From the NCBI GenBank assembly GCA_029215795.1, contig JARDYH010000007.1, forward strand, positions 98,843,263-98,907,262: a stretch of 64,000 bases of DNA. Direction: 5' to 3'. The position numbers were made by a program, and so were the translations under genes. The DNA is from Anniella stebbinsi. Lineage: Eukaryota > Chordata > Lepidosauria > Squamata > Anniellidae. Below are positions 21,120-30,505 of the stretch, piece after piece; the stretch's first letter is position 1; each line of letters begins with the position of its first letter. The notes under the pieces are model-generated. The model searched no databases and was not told the DNA's origin. It saw only the letters and a list, made by a program, of their open reading frames with translations.

Positions 21120-21608
21120 TTATGCCAGCTTTAAAATCGCTCCACTGGCTGCCAATTAGTTTCCAGGCAAAGAACAAAGTGTTGGTTATTACCTTTAAAG
21201 CCCTACATGGTTTGGGTCCAGGTTACCTGCGGGATCGCCTTTTCCCATACAATGTGCCCCGCACGCTCAGGTCCTCTGGGAAGAACTTACTACAGTCGGC
21301 CAAGACTAGGCTGACAACCGTTACCCAGAGGACCTTCTCTTCTGCCGCTCCCAGACTGTGGAATGACCTCCCAGAGGAGACTCGTCAACTTAACAGTCTT
21401 TTAGAATTTAAGAAAGCTATAAAGACTGTTCTCTTCTGGCAGGCATATCCAGTGGAGTTTTAGAATGTTTTTAGAATGTTTTTATGATGATTTTATGCAG
21501 TTTTAATAATGTGTGCCATGTTTTAATCAGTTTTATGTATTTTGTCATATTTTATATTTACTGTTGTTCCCCGCCTCGATACAAATGGAGAGGCGGGTAA
21601 GAAATAAA

Positions 21609-21639
<31 letters not shown>

Positions 21640-21640
21640 T
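21120..21640 (+). mobile_element. L2-like LINE 3' end
   Basis: Plus-strand codons 21122-21463 encode LKSLHWLPISFQAKNKVLVI, FKALHGLGPGYLRDRLFPY, ARTLRSSGKNLL-like sequence and RTFSSAAPRLWNDLPEETRQ, the C-terminus of the L2 RT. The 3' UTR ends with CCCGCCTCGATACAAATGGAG and an (AAAT)n/(AAT)n tail. The short frame is intact, but the element is 5'-truncated. Confidence 0.85.
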
Positions 21641-22503
21641 TTTAAATTAGTTCAGAAATAATGTTGAGGAGGACCAGATCGATTCACAAAGTTTGAAAGC
21701 TAATTAAATAAAATCTGAAGAGTAAATTGCCCAAGATATATGCAGCAATAATAAAAGATAATTATATTTAAACACATCAGAAGCAGGAAACCTAGCATAG
21801 AGAGAGTAAAACCAGAGATTGCAAATTAAAAACCAATGGTCTTAAGGCCAGCAAAAACAAATGGGATTTAACAGCATTCCTGACGACCTGCAAAGAAAGG
21901 GACTGACAAACCACTGATTTCAGTTGATTTCAGACTAGGCTGTGGGAAGGAGTTTTTTGGAGATCAAGTGGAATCAGATTTTGAAACAGGAGAGACAGTG
22001 CCAGAAACGTACCAGCCTACACGCAAAGTGGGGGAGGTGATTCTCACGGGCTCTTCACCAACTGGTGATGAACCTTTGCCAGACCTTATCACTGAAAACA
22101 TTAACAACATTCAGTCTCTGGGAAATCACTATTCTTCAGAAGGGGAGGGCACTCCAAGGCTAACTGATCCTAGAGTTCGCCGCAGACTCAAATGAGCAGA
22201 GGTAAAGGAATGCGAGAGAAGATCGACCAGGCTAGCTTCTCGCCAAAGGCTTCTCCAGAACCAGCCTCCTTGAAGTTAAAGTGTTCTGGGAAAAGGCTTT
22301 CCCTTTTTCTTGAAAGGACAATTGTCTTACTTAATTCACATAGTTTTGCCAAGAAAGAAGTTCCTAGCTTTCCTGCCACATAATCCAAGCTTTGTGGATT
22401 ATGTGGCAGACCTCTTTATTGTCTCCCAATACGACAAGGGCCACCATTGAGAAGGCCCTTGTACCCCCAGTGTACTTGGCAGCGTGCAGGTAAGGAAGTC
22501 CTC
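21641..22503 (+). other. Unassigned intron 4 sequence
   Basis: A/T-rich, no recognised domain. The 75-codon frame at 21968-22195 has no splice context or known family. Confidence 0.4.
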
Positions 22504-22542
<39 letters not shown>

Positions 22543-23006
22543 CTTACCCACCTCTGCCTTTGGATCAAGGTGAGGAACAACATTAATACAACAATACAAT
22601 ATAAATCAAATGCATAAAACCAATTAAAAGAGCAAATAAAACCAATACAATATTAAAATAATGATCAAGACATCTTAAAATTCTTAAGTTTCAAATTCAT
22701 CTGGGAAGGCTTGCTGGAAGAGATTGGTTTTTATGGCTTTCTTAAAGTCAAAAAGACTATTAAGTTGACGAATCTCAACCGGCAGGCCATTCCACAGTCT
22801 GGGAGTGGCAGAAGAGAAGGTCCTCTGGGTAACACTCGTCAGCCTAGTTCTGGCTGACTTGAGTAAATTCTTCCCAGAGGACCTGAGTGTGTGGGGCAGA
22901 TTGTATGGGAGAAGGTAACCTGGACCCAAACCATGTAGGGCTTTAAAGGTAATAACCAACACTAATTGGCAGCCATTGGAGTGATTTTAATGTTGGTGAA
23001 ATATGG
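22504..23006 (-). mobile_element. L2-like LINE 3' end, interrupted by a MITE
   Basis: Minus-strand frame 22962-22684 encodes VITFKALHGLGPGYL, HTLRSSGKNLLKSARTRLTS and RTFSSATPRLWNGLPVEIRQ. The element's 3' tail is replaced by a (GAT)n run at 22504-22541. The L2 sequence breaks at 23006 (AAATATGG) and resumes at about 23350 (TCAACCCTAGATGTACCGGT), as judged against the copy at 44880-44940. A MITE lies in the gap. Confidence 0.8.
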
Positions 23007-23345
23007 ACCCCCTCTAGATGGATTCCGTTTGACACCTGTTCCTCCGATTATGCGCATCTTCTCGGAAGCGCTTTATCGTAAATGCTTGTATGCAGGAGGT
23101 AATTGAGCACTCAACAGGTGACCTACCGGTTGTTTCAAATGCGCTTTACAAGTAGTTAATGCGGAGAATCGCTTCTTCACATAGTCAAAATGCGCTTTAA
23201 TGACGGGAGCAAAATAAAACTTGCTATTTAACGCGTATTCGATAATGCGCATAATCGGAAAGAAAACGCGCCTCTACGCCCGATTTGCGCTCCGTTCTTG
23301 TAGAGGTAAATGAAAGAGCTTTAAACGCCTCTTATAGAGGCAGCC
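23007..23345. mobile_element. TGCGC-rich MITE, copy 3, nested in L2
   Basis: Shares ATTATGCGCAT, AAATGCGCTTTA, TTTAACGCG and CCGATTTGCGCTC blocks with the copies at 14276 and 15583. It sits inside the L2 fragment; ATGG is present at both junctions (23003-23006 and 23346-23349). More decayed than copy 2. Confidence 0.8.
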
Positions 23346-24643
23346 ATGGTCAACCCTAGATGTACCGGTGATCAACCTTGCCCCCTCAAGTTCCCCAGGC
23401 ATATATTAAAAATACAAAATTGTAGATTGATATAAAATAATAGAAAAGAGAGAGCAGCAGCAGCAGCTACAAAGGAGCAGATATTCTTGCCCCTCAAGCT
23501 GCTCCCCTCTGCTGCTGCAAGTTGCTGCTTCGAGTTAGTTGTAGGTGTCCCAGAAGGCAATAGGGTGGATCTGGTGTGTGCTCCTCTGTGCAATGCTACG
23601 TGCGACACCGAGGCCCATGCGGAGGTGCCTCTGGCCACCTGCACTTTTGTATCTAGGAGGGAAGGAAGGAGGAGCGGCTGGTCAGCAGAGGTTTAAGCTG
23701 ATGTCAGACAGGTGGGGATAGCTGCAGAGAGCTGCAGAGAGCCGGCCTCTGCAGCCGCGCTTCCCACCCCCAAACACACTGGCCGTCTTTGGATGAGACT
23801 TTAGGCAACAGTCCCTTATTCCAGAGGTACTCCCCACACAACATGTTGCCCCTCCCCCATCACGTGGCTGAAAGTCCTGGCGTCCTTCTGGGTGGCTGGT
23901 GCACAGTTCTGCCGGCTGTGCAGGAGTGGCTGGGGTGTTTCCAGCTGCTCCTGCCAGAGAACTCCATGACATTCCGGAATAGTGCACTCGACACACATGA
24001 TGTGCGAATCAATGGAGCAGCCCGTTGTTTTTCCCCATTGTTTAATTCCAGGAAATAATGTACTGTGAGTTGTGTGCCTGTTGAGTGTTGCCCCCCCCCC
24101 AGACAACACAATAATCAACACAATGGACGATTGCCTCTTTACCCCCCAGAGTGGCTGGGTTCAGAGTGGCTGAACCCAGCCACTCTGAAATCTCCTTATC
24201 CTCCTTCAGTCTTCCTCTAACTCTGTTAGATCCAATGGTCCCTATCCACTTTTCTGCTTTTGATGTATCTAAAGAATTCTTTATTGTTGTCCTTGTTGTT
24301 ATTAGCAATATGCACCTCTTCTTGTCTGTTTGCAGTTCCTTCATGCAAGGTTGGGTTCCTGTGTTTCTCCTAATTTGAGCAAGACTTACAGTTTCTGAAG
24401 GAAACTTTACTTCTAATATCTTCCTTGACTCTTGGATTTGGTGCTGCCCTTCCTGACTTGCAATATACATTCCAGTTTAGTTCCTATTAATGTTGTTTTT
24501 GAGAGTGCTTTAACACTCTTGACACCCCCTTTCAACTTCCTTTTTAGTTTGCCAATTCCCTCATTTTAAAGAAATTTGCCACACGTTCATTGCTTGAAAA
24601 AGATACAGTATACCATGTCATTGAGGAATGTTTCTTTTCTCAG
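23346..24643 (+). other. L2 remnant then unassigned intron
   Basis: 23350-23380 is the continuation of the interrupted L2. After that I recognise nothing up to the exon 5 acceptor, apart from a small GGCTGGGTTCAGAGTGGCTGAACCCAGCC hairpin near 24155. Confidence 0.45.
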
Positions 24644-24795
24644 AGTTGCATTTGGGAACTGCAATGGTTTGGCAATTGTGGATTTTATGCAGAAGACGAC
24701 GTTGCTGAGCAGGGGAAGCTTCAGCCTCTATGCATCAAGGGATCTGTCTCAGCGCCAGCCTTGTTCGCCATGCAGAAGCAAGCAGTTTACTGCAG
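24644..24795 (+). CDS. STXBP5L: Tomosyn exon 5 of window
   Basis: A 152-nt exon: acceptor TTCTTTTCTCAG, donor GTAGGA. It encodes VAFGNCNGLAIVDFMQKT (a WD40-like strand), then LLSRGSFSLYASRDLSQRQP and CSPCRSKQFTA. The two Cys in SPCRSK and the Phe-Ser-Leu in the strand differ from the pattern I recall for STXBP5L. It ends in phase 1 and joins directly to the 69-nt exon; no extra linker exon is visible in the 2.6-kb intron after it. Confidence 0.93.
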
Positions 24796-25069
24796 GTAGG
24801 AGGTAAAATCGAGTTGGAATGAACTTGAATAGCTTTTTCTCTTACTGCCTGCAGTTTTAGAATAGCTTTGAAATGCATGTTTGTATACTATTTAGGAAGT
24901 ATTTGCTGTTCCACAATACTTCCTCTTCCTTCACACGGCTGACGATCATGGAGAAGGAAGAGGAAGTCATGTACTCCCAAGCTGCCCAAGCTGCCCACAC
25001 TCATGGCTAAAGGGGGGGGGGGGGAGAAGCAGCAGGGGCAGCATCAGTGGGCAAGAGGTGAGGTAGGCT

Positions 25070-25633
25070 GACCAGGTGGTTCGGGATTTCCCGGTCCTAA
25101 CCGGGAATCCAGGGGCAAACCGGCTCAACCGGGGGGCCGGGGGGCAAACCGGGGTGGCGGGGGGTCACGCGGCGGTAGACCCGGCGGCGGAGGAGCCCGG
25201 GAAGCGGCCGCCCCAGCGATACTGCCGCTGCCGGGTCCGCTGCCGCCGCCCCACTGCCGCCGGGGCCGCTGGCGCCGGGGCCGCCACCGCACCGCCGCCG
25301 CCTCCTCCACTGCCGCCGCCGGGTCCGCTGCTGCCGGGTCCGCTGCCGCCGCCACCGCACCGCCACCACCTCCTCCACCGCTGCCGACGGGTCCGCTGCC
25401 GTCGCCTCCTCCACCGCCACCGCCAGGTCCACCGCCGCTGCTGCCGCCACGTCGCCGCCGCCGGGTCTGCTGCCGCCGGGTCCACCGCCGCCACCGCCGC
25501 AACACGCCCTGTTTCCTTTAGCATGAATGCTAATTCGTCTGCTTGTCTCCGCTGTACCACTGACAGCGAGACGCCCCGAAGGATGAGAGGTGCACCTGAA
25601 GCTCGTGCCGAGCGTAGTGAGTGGGCGCAGAGG
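25070..25633 (-). mobile_element. Leader of an LTR retroelement with GGC-rich block
   Basis: Minus strand downstream of the primer site. About 130 bp of unique leader is followed by roughly 370 bp of imperfect GGC/GCA trinucleotide repeat (25130-25500), then an abrupt end near 25070. The long Gly/Arg/Ala open frames on both strands are by-products of the trinucleotide repeat and show no retroviral gag domain. The rest of the element is missing. Confidence 0.5.
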
Positions 25634-25651
25634 TCCCTGGTTCGGGCGCCA
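25634..25651 (-). promoter_or_regulatory. Primer binding site, tRNA-Lys type
   Basis: The minus strand reads TGGCGCCCGAACCAGGGA immediately after the LTR. This is complementary to the 3' end of tRNA-Lys(UUU) except for one extra C. It marks the LTR beside it as a 5' LTR. Confidence 0.75.
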
Positions 25652-25653
25652 GA

Positions 25654-25958
25654 TGAAGGAGTGAAGACACACACACCGAGATGTTCTAGGCAGGAAGGTT
25701 GTTTATTGTTTGTTAGCTTGGCTTATATAGATCTTTTACAGTGCTGTTTGTGAAGACACAGCATCTTTCCACACAGTAGAACACACACACATCATAGAAT
25801 AATACAATGGAACACAGAATATGGCAACATGACTTCTGTTACATTGGTACTGTAACAATTGTTGTTGAATAGAGAAATACTTGGCTGGCTAGCAGGAACA
25901 TATTGTATATAGCCGGATAGAGAGATTAGGGAGAAAGGAAAAACAAAGTGACTCCACA
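25654..25958 (-). mobile_element. 5' LTR of a retrovirus-like element
   Basis: On the minus strand a TATATAAG box (25722-25729) is followed by AATAAA (25702-25707), then a short downstream region ending in CA two bases before the primer site. The right limit is uncertain; 25958 is the nearest terminus with the right dinucleotide. The element looks endogenous and truncated, with no gag, pol or env reading frame attached. Confidence 0.6.
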
Positions 25959-26016
25959 TCAGGGCCTTCCCAACGATGCTTTACCAGCCATGTTCTGCCC
26001 TTCATGTATTAAGAGT

Positions 26017-26397
26017 TCAAGTTCGAAGCCCATGTGCTTTGCAGTCTGGCTTCTTTACTACATTGTTGTGAACACTGTTTTGGGACACTATTGGAGCTGT
26101 TCTTTCTGTTATGGTGCATAAGCCTTCATCCATTGTTGCCTCAAAGTTTACGTCTCCCACCCCCATAGGATTCAGTTTAAAGCCCTCCTGATGAAGTTCT
26201 TCATGCTGTGGCCAAACACATTCATCCCTTGCTAGCAGTCCATCTTCCAAGTAGCGTAGCCTGTGGTCCCAGAATCCAAATCCCTCACATTGGCACCACC
26301 TTCGTAGCCAGTTGTTCAGCCGGAATATTTTTCTTCCCTTTTCTATTCCTCTTCCAAGACCTGGGAGGATGGATGAGAAAACACAATAGCAAGGCAC
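26017..26397 (-). pseudogene. CR1-like ORF1 C-terminus (esterase end)
   Basis: The minus strand encodes VFSSILPGLGRGIEKGRK, LNNWLRRWCQCEGFGFWDH and LLARDECVWPQHEELHQEGF, the C-terminal half of the SGNH-type ORF1. It matches the plus-strand copy at 17700-17945. The DGLH active-site area is changed to DECVWPQH. Its matching 5' leader is 640 bp upstream on the same strand (27035-27180). Confidence 0.75.
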
Positions 26398-26409
26398 TCT
26401 TTTTCAATG

Positions 26410-26910
26410 CCACCTAGGCTTTTTTCTCGGGGCAACAGTTTTTTATTCGAATAGGCTACTGGGTGAAGGTCTTGGTCAGGCCTGTTTCTTAGTCTTTGGC
26501 ATGTGCCAGTCCCGAATGGACTCAGTTTTTGCTTCCAAGAGGTTTGATGCTACCCCCGCCCACTCAATGGACCAAATACACAACCTCCCCTAGGCCAACC
26601 TGGCACTTCTGAGCCTAAAGGCCCGCAACAGGTACATGCGCGAACACCTGGTGGACATGATTTAAGTGCAGTTCCCACATCTGCGAATAGATGGCCAAAT
26701 CATCACGGTAAGCACAAGCAAAGACCCCCTAGCTCATCCAGGAGCCCATCCAGGAGCCTCATGAAGGTACTGGGGCCATTCCCCCAACAAGTCACCTCCT
26801 CCTTCCCCGGGCAAAGTCCAAACACATAGTCTTGGCGATCAAAGTACAACTTCAGCATATTTAAATGGTCCTTTGGTTGTCCCGAAGAGTTGGGGAACCC
26901 CAGTAGATAG
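26410..26910 (-). mobile_element. Gypsy-like RT/RNase H scrap inside CR1
   Basis: Minus-strand pieces in shifting frames resemble gypsy pol: NGPSTFMRLLDGLLDELGG (normally APATFQRLMD), a DDLAI-like step lost in a frameshift, TESIRDWHMPKTKKQ (the KVEAIRDWPVPKTKK region) and KTVAPREKK near the RNase H start. It separates the 5' leader of a CR1-like copy from its ORF1 C-terminus. Heavily decayed. Confidence 0.5.
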
Positions 26911-27034
26911 TTCACTTCCTGTTTTGAAAAGTTGTTCTTGAGAACTCTCGCAGCAAAGAGGACACAGTCCCAGGACCGTAGCCATCTTTGCTCAGTCTTC
27001 AAAATGGCCACTTTGAATAGGCAGCCTCCTGGAT

Positions 27035-27180
27035 TTACTGGAGGCCTCTCTCCTCTTTGCCTTGGTCTCCTCTTCCACTACACTCCCCCTGACTAACTCC
27101 TGTTTGCTCTCCCTGTTCACTCACTCTGATTGCTCTCTCTCTGGGAGCTCTCTTCCTTATGTGCCTTCTAGACCAGCTGG
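27035..27180 (-). mobile_element. CR1-like LINE 5' leader
   Basis: Reverse complement of 16735-16830 over about 100 bp (CTCCCCCTGACTAACTCCTG, TTCACTCACTCTGATTGCTC). It marks the start of the minus-strand CR1 copy whose ORF1 end is at 26017-26397. Confidence 0.65.
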
Positions 27181-27308
27181 GGCAGCTTCCTCTTCTCTGC
27201 TCTGCTAGGAGTCAGGAAACAGGGCAAGTTTCTTCTTGGAGAATTGATTACATTACAGTTATGAAATATTATGGGATCAATTACTTCAACTAATTATATT
27301 TTTACAGT

Positions 27309-27434
27309 ATGGTCCAGGTCAATATTGGTTTTTTTTATTTCATTTTTTCCCTAGGCCTTATTGAGTTTTCAGATGGTCCAGGTCAATATTGTTTTTTAAT
27401 TTCATTTTTTTCCTAGGCCTTAATGAATTTTCAG
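27309..27434 (+). repeat. Tandem duplication of the exon 6 splice acceptor
   Basis: Two head-to-tail units (27309-27372, 64 bp; 27373-27434, 62 bp) each carry ATGGTCCAGGTCAATATTG, a T-rich tract, CCTAGGCCTTA and TTTTCAG. A third start of the unit is the exon itself (27435 on). The duplication therefore copied the last stretch of intron and the first 18 or so bases of exon 6, leaving two candidate AG acceptors 62 bp apart. Confidence 0.92.
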
Positions 27435-27485
27435 ATGGTCCAGTTTCATTGGAGCTGGAGCGGTGCAGGTCCCCCACAACCTCAG
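27417..27485 (+). CDS. STXBP5L: Tomosyn exon 6 of window (short linker exon)
   Basis: A 69-nt exon encoding LNEFSDGPVSLELERCRSPT, donor GTAAAC. The acceptor is the downstream one of two nearly identical AGs created by a tandem duplication. Use of the upstream AG at 27353-27354 would read into the duplicated intron sequence and reach a TAA within about 22 codons. Only the downstream site keeps the frame (phase 1 in, phase 1 out). LELERC-SPT is typical of the STXBP5L-like linker. Confidence 0.9.
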
Positions 27486-28995
27486 GTAAACACATGATTT
27501 GGGGTCTTAGAACTTGTTTTCTTTGTTATTTTAAAGTGGATCAGATCTCCAGTGTTTGAATGTGAGATATTTTATTTGTCAGGGAATAACTTAATGGCTA
27601 TGTTAAAGCTTTATAAATATACATAAAAGGATATTAAACTGTAGGATGCTTTAAAAAGGTATGAACACGATCATGTTATTTGATTCTGTGCATCATTTTA
27701 AAACAATAATTATTCATCTTGGCTGAAAAAATATCTCAATAGAAGGTGACTGCTAAGGAACTGTCAGAATTAAACTGTATTGGTTTGACATCATCATTGC
27801 CTCATAAGGATTGCTAAGTTATAATGCTTCAGTGGACTAGCAGAAGCTCCAGAAGCACAGTCAGAGCCTAGACTTAACAACCCTTTGCTGCCTGACCCTC
27901 AGTCCAAACCTCGGTTGCCAATTATACACACAGTAATGTAAGTTATAGTACATACTTTTTGTCAATAGTAAACCCAAACTAGACAAATTAGAGCTTTGCA
28001 TGGTGCATATTTTTAAACAAAACAAGCCAGTTGGAATCAGTTCCCACTACACCTCCCATTTTTCCCACGTTGTGCTGTGAGATTGACTTCATTGCTTGCC
28101 GATGCAGCACAGAGTGAGGAGTATTTATAGTTGCCTTGCAACATCCCCCAAGGAGAACAAAACTGCTTGGGTTTCCCTCTTCTGGCTTTGTTGCACTGTG
28201 AAACTATGGGCCAATCTACACCAGTGATTTAGTGCAGAGGGAGATCCCATCAGGGTCATTTGCAACACATGATGTTGTCACCACCTTACAGTAATCCTGT
28301 AGCTTCCTTCTCCAAAAAGTGCAGTATCGCAAAGTTGTCTTATATGCGGCCCTGGCATGGTTCCTCTGCGGTGGTGCCCCTAGTCCCTCGAATTAGGATA
28401 CTACTACTGCTACTACTAGTAATGTTTCAGATTTCACTTCTGCATCTGATGTTCTTTTGCATTTACTTTTCTTTATAAACCATCATTCATATCTTAAGAC
28501 TTCTTGTGTGGCATGTTTTCATTGGTTTAACAAGTTAAAAGGAGTATTCACTGTTTTCATGCTTATGTTATAAAATCTATTTTCAACAGGCCTAGTAACT
28601 TCAAGAGTAACAGAGTTGGGGAAAATCCTCAATCTCTTTGCTATCAGAGGCACTGAGTAAGGGACCCCTGGAGATAATTTAGACTGACCCCAACCACAAA
28701 ACACTATTCCCCCTTCTGAAGAGATCTGGACCACAGACTACTAAAGACAAAGTAGCAGGCCATAATAACAGTTCTCATGTGCGGGCTACCAAATGGAGGG
28801 AGCTGCATAGATTGCTCATTCCCTTCCAGGAGGTGATCACCAACCAGGCTGGTAGTTTTTCAGGAGCTTCAGGATTCTTGGGCTTAATGGCTGTCATTCA
28901 GAGGCTCACCAGGAAAGTCAGCCTGGCAACCCAGGTCAGAACAGTGATAACAGATGGGCCCACCTGGAGGACAGGGTGATTCGGGGGCTTTCTTG
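27486..28995 (+). other. Intron 6, unassigned
   Basis: A/T-rich sequence; no coding or repeat family recognised. A GGGCCAATCTACACCAG stretch near 28208 resembles the terminus of the MITE at 28996. Confidence 0.45.
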
Positions 28996-29178
28996 GGCCT
29001 CATCTACACCAAGCAGGATATAGCAGTATGAAAGCGGCATATGGTATGTGTCAATGGGCCCAAACAGTTGTCAGTGCACTTCAGTACCGCTATAAAGCAG
29101 TAGTGTGGCTCCTGCCTTTTATATACCGCTTTCATGCCACTTTCATAGTGTAATATCCTGCTTGGTGTAGATGAGGCC
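28996..29178. mobile_element. 183-bp MITE with perfect 26-bp inverted termini
   Basis: The first 26 bases, beginning GGCCTCATCTACACCAAGCA, are an exact inverted repeat of the last 26. TTG flanks both sides (28993-28995, 29179-29181), a possible 3-bp target duplication. The core has CGCTATAAAGCAGTAGTGT, also seen near 7465 in a decayed relative. No coding capacity. Confidence 0.85.
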
Positions 29179-29516
29179 TTGGTCCCCTGTTGGGAGTTAG
29201 GGATTGAGGAGTTGATTAGTATTTCCAGTCTAGTGTGGAGAGGACCGATCTTGTTTGCAATCCAAAGTGTAGGACTATCCTGAAGGTCTTGGAATGCCCT
29301 CCAAAAGATACAGAAAACAAGAATTCACAATAAGAACTTTCCTTTTCCTAAGGGCAGTATGAAAACATACATGTAGAAAATAATATGAAGCATTTAAAAC
29401 CTTGAGCAGAAATTCCCAAAGGATCACAAGTTTGATAGCAATTTGCAATCCATCAATTGTGAACGGAGCAGGATCTTGCATTCGAGTTTAATTTGTTTAA
29501 ATAATTCTCATTACAG

Positions 29517-29687
29517 ATCCTGTAAATGGACACTGTGCAAGTCCACCTTCCCAATGCTGTAGCTCTGGAAAACGACTATCTAGTGCAGATATTTCAAAAA
29601 CAAACCGTTGTGGTCCTGGAAAACCACCATTTCGGAAAGCGCAGTCTGCGGCTTGCATGGAAATTTCTTTGCCAGTTACACTAGAAG
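29517..29687 (+). CDS. STXBP5L: Tomosyn exon 7 of window (RKAQSAACMEIS linker)
   Basis: A 171-nt exon: acceptor CTCATTACAG, donor GTGAGA. It encodes PVNGHCASPPSQCCSSGKRL, SSADISKTNR, then KPPFRKAQSAACMEISLPVT. This linker, with several possible Ser/Thr phosphorylation positions, is the clearest mark of the STXBP5L branch as I remember it. No stops; phase 1 at both ends. Confidence 0.95.
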
Positions 29688-30109
29688 GTGAGAGTGTCAG
29701 GAGACAAATGCATTTGGGCTTTGCTGTTTTCACCAGTCAAAAGGATTTAAGTGCAATCTATGAATATTTAATTTGAACCTTGTTGTAGTATAGTGTGCCT
29801 GTATTACTGTTCTTAGGGGAAGAGGGGTTGGAACAAGGTCGGAACACTATCTCTGATATTTGGGAATCCGAAATATCCTGTGGCTCACCAGATGCTGTCT
29901 AGAGGCCATAGATATGCTCCCTAATAGAAAATGCCCAATTCCTCTAATATTTCTTTAAAAAATTAATCACATTTTGGAAACTTACCAACACTTTAGAAAG
30001 CAAAGTTTTTAAAGACATTTTTAAAAAGGGAAACATTTTATTTTCTCTTTAACGTTGTGCCACAGAGGGAATGGAAAAGGAAAACAATGAGTCAGAAAAC
30101 ACATCATAA
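29688..30109 (+). other. Intron 7, left part
   Basis: Nothing recognised. Confidence 0.45.
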
Positions 30110-30250
30110 TGTTAGCCAAATGACTTGGGAAAAGCTTACAGAAACCTGGGTGTTGGTGCCCACCCTGATTGGTGGGTTTTGCACAAGGAGAAGATGGTGG
30201 CTGATGCAGGATTGATTACTGCCCAACACCAAGTCCTTGGGGGAGGTGGG
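30110..30250 (+). mobile_element. R4-like LINE fragment
   Basis: The plus strand encodes HPDWWVLHKEKMVADAGLIT and AQHQVL, a segment I associate with the region after the RT in R2/R4-like elements. It is followed by the acidic trinucleotide expansion and then by sequence that is inverted relative to 31175. Confidence 0.45.
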
Positions 30251-30276
30251 GTGGCTTTTGCCCTGTTTCTGGACAG

Positions 30277-30304
30277 AGAAGAAGAAGAAGAAGAAGAAGA
30301 AGAA

Positions 30305-30348
<44 letters not shown>

Positions 30349-30393
30349 AGAAGAAGAAGAAGAAGAAGAAGAAGAAGAAGAAATAATAATAAT
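30277..30393 (+). repeat. (GAA)n-(GAC)n-(GAA)n-(AAT)n compound microsatellite
   Basis: About 10 GAA, 15 GAC, 12 GAA and 3-4 AAT units in series. In the plus frame it would read as runs of Glu-Asp-Glu, but there is no gene context. Confidence 0.95.
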
Positions 30394-30505
30394 GTGCTCT
30401 ATGGTTTTGCCTGTGTCTCAATCCATTATCCAAAACTGGAGGCTGCAGTTGTAAATGAACCTGCAAATGAGTGCCGTTGGCACACAACCGCCGAACTAGT
30501 GACTG

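Noticed and set aside
25097..25753. Long Gly/Arg/Pro-rich open frames on both strands
   Set aside because: Several frames stay open at once because the DNA is an imperfect GGC/GCC repeat; no domain and no splice context.
25654..27010. One complete retrovirus from LTR to pol
   Set aside because: On the minus strand the gypsy-like pol scrap lies upstream of the 5' LTR, with CR1 sequence between, so they are separate elements.
27355..27416. Upstream AG at 27353-27354 as the true start of exon 6
   Set aside because: It reads into duplicated intron and meets a stop after about 22 codons, while the downstream AG keeps phase 1 and a tomosyn-like peptide.
30125..30487. Poly-Glu/Asp and poly-Phe/Val reading frames
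   Set aside because: Direct translations of the GAA/GAC microsatellite on each strand.
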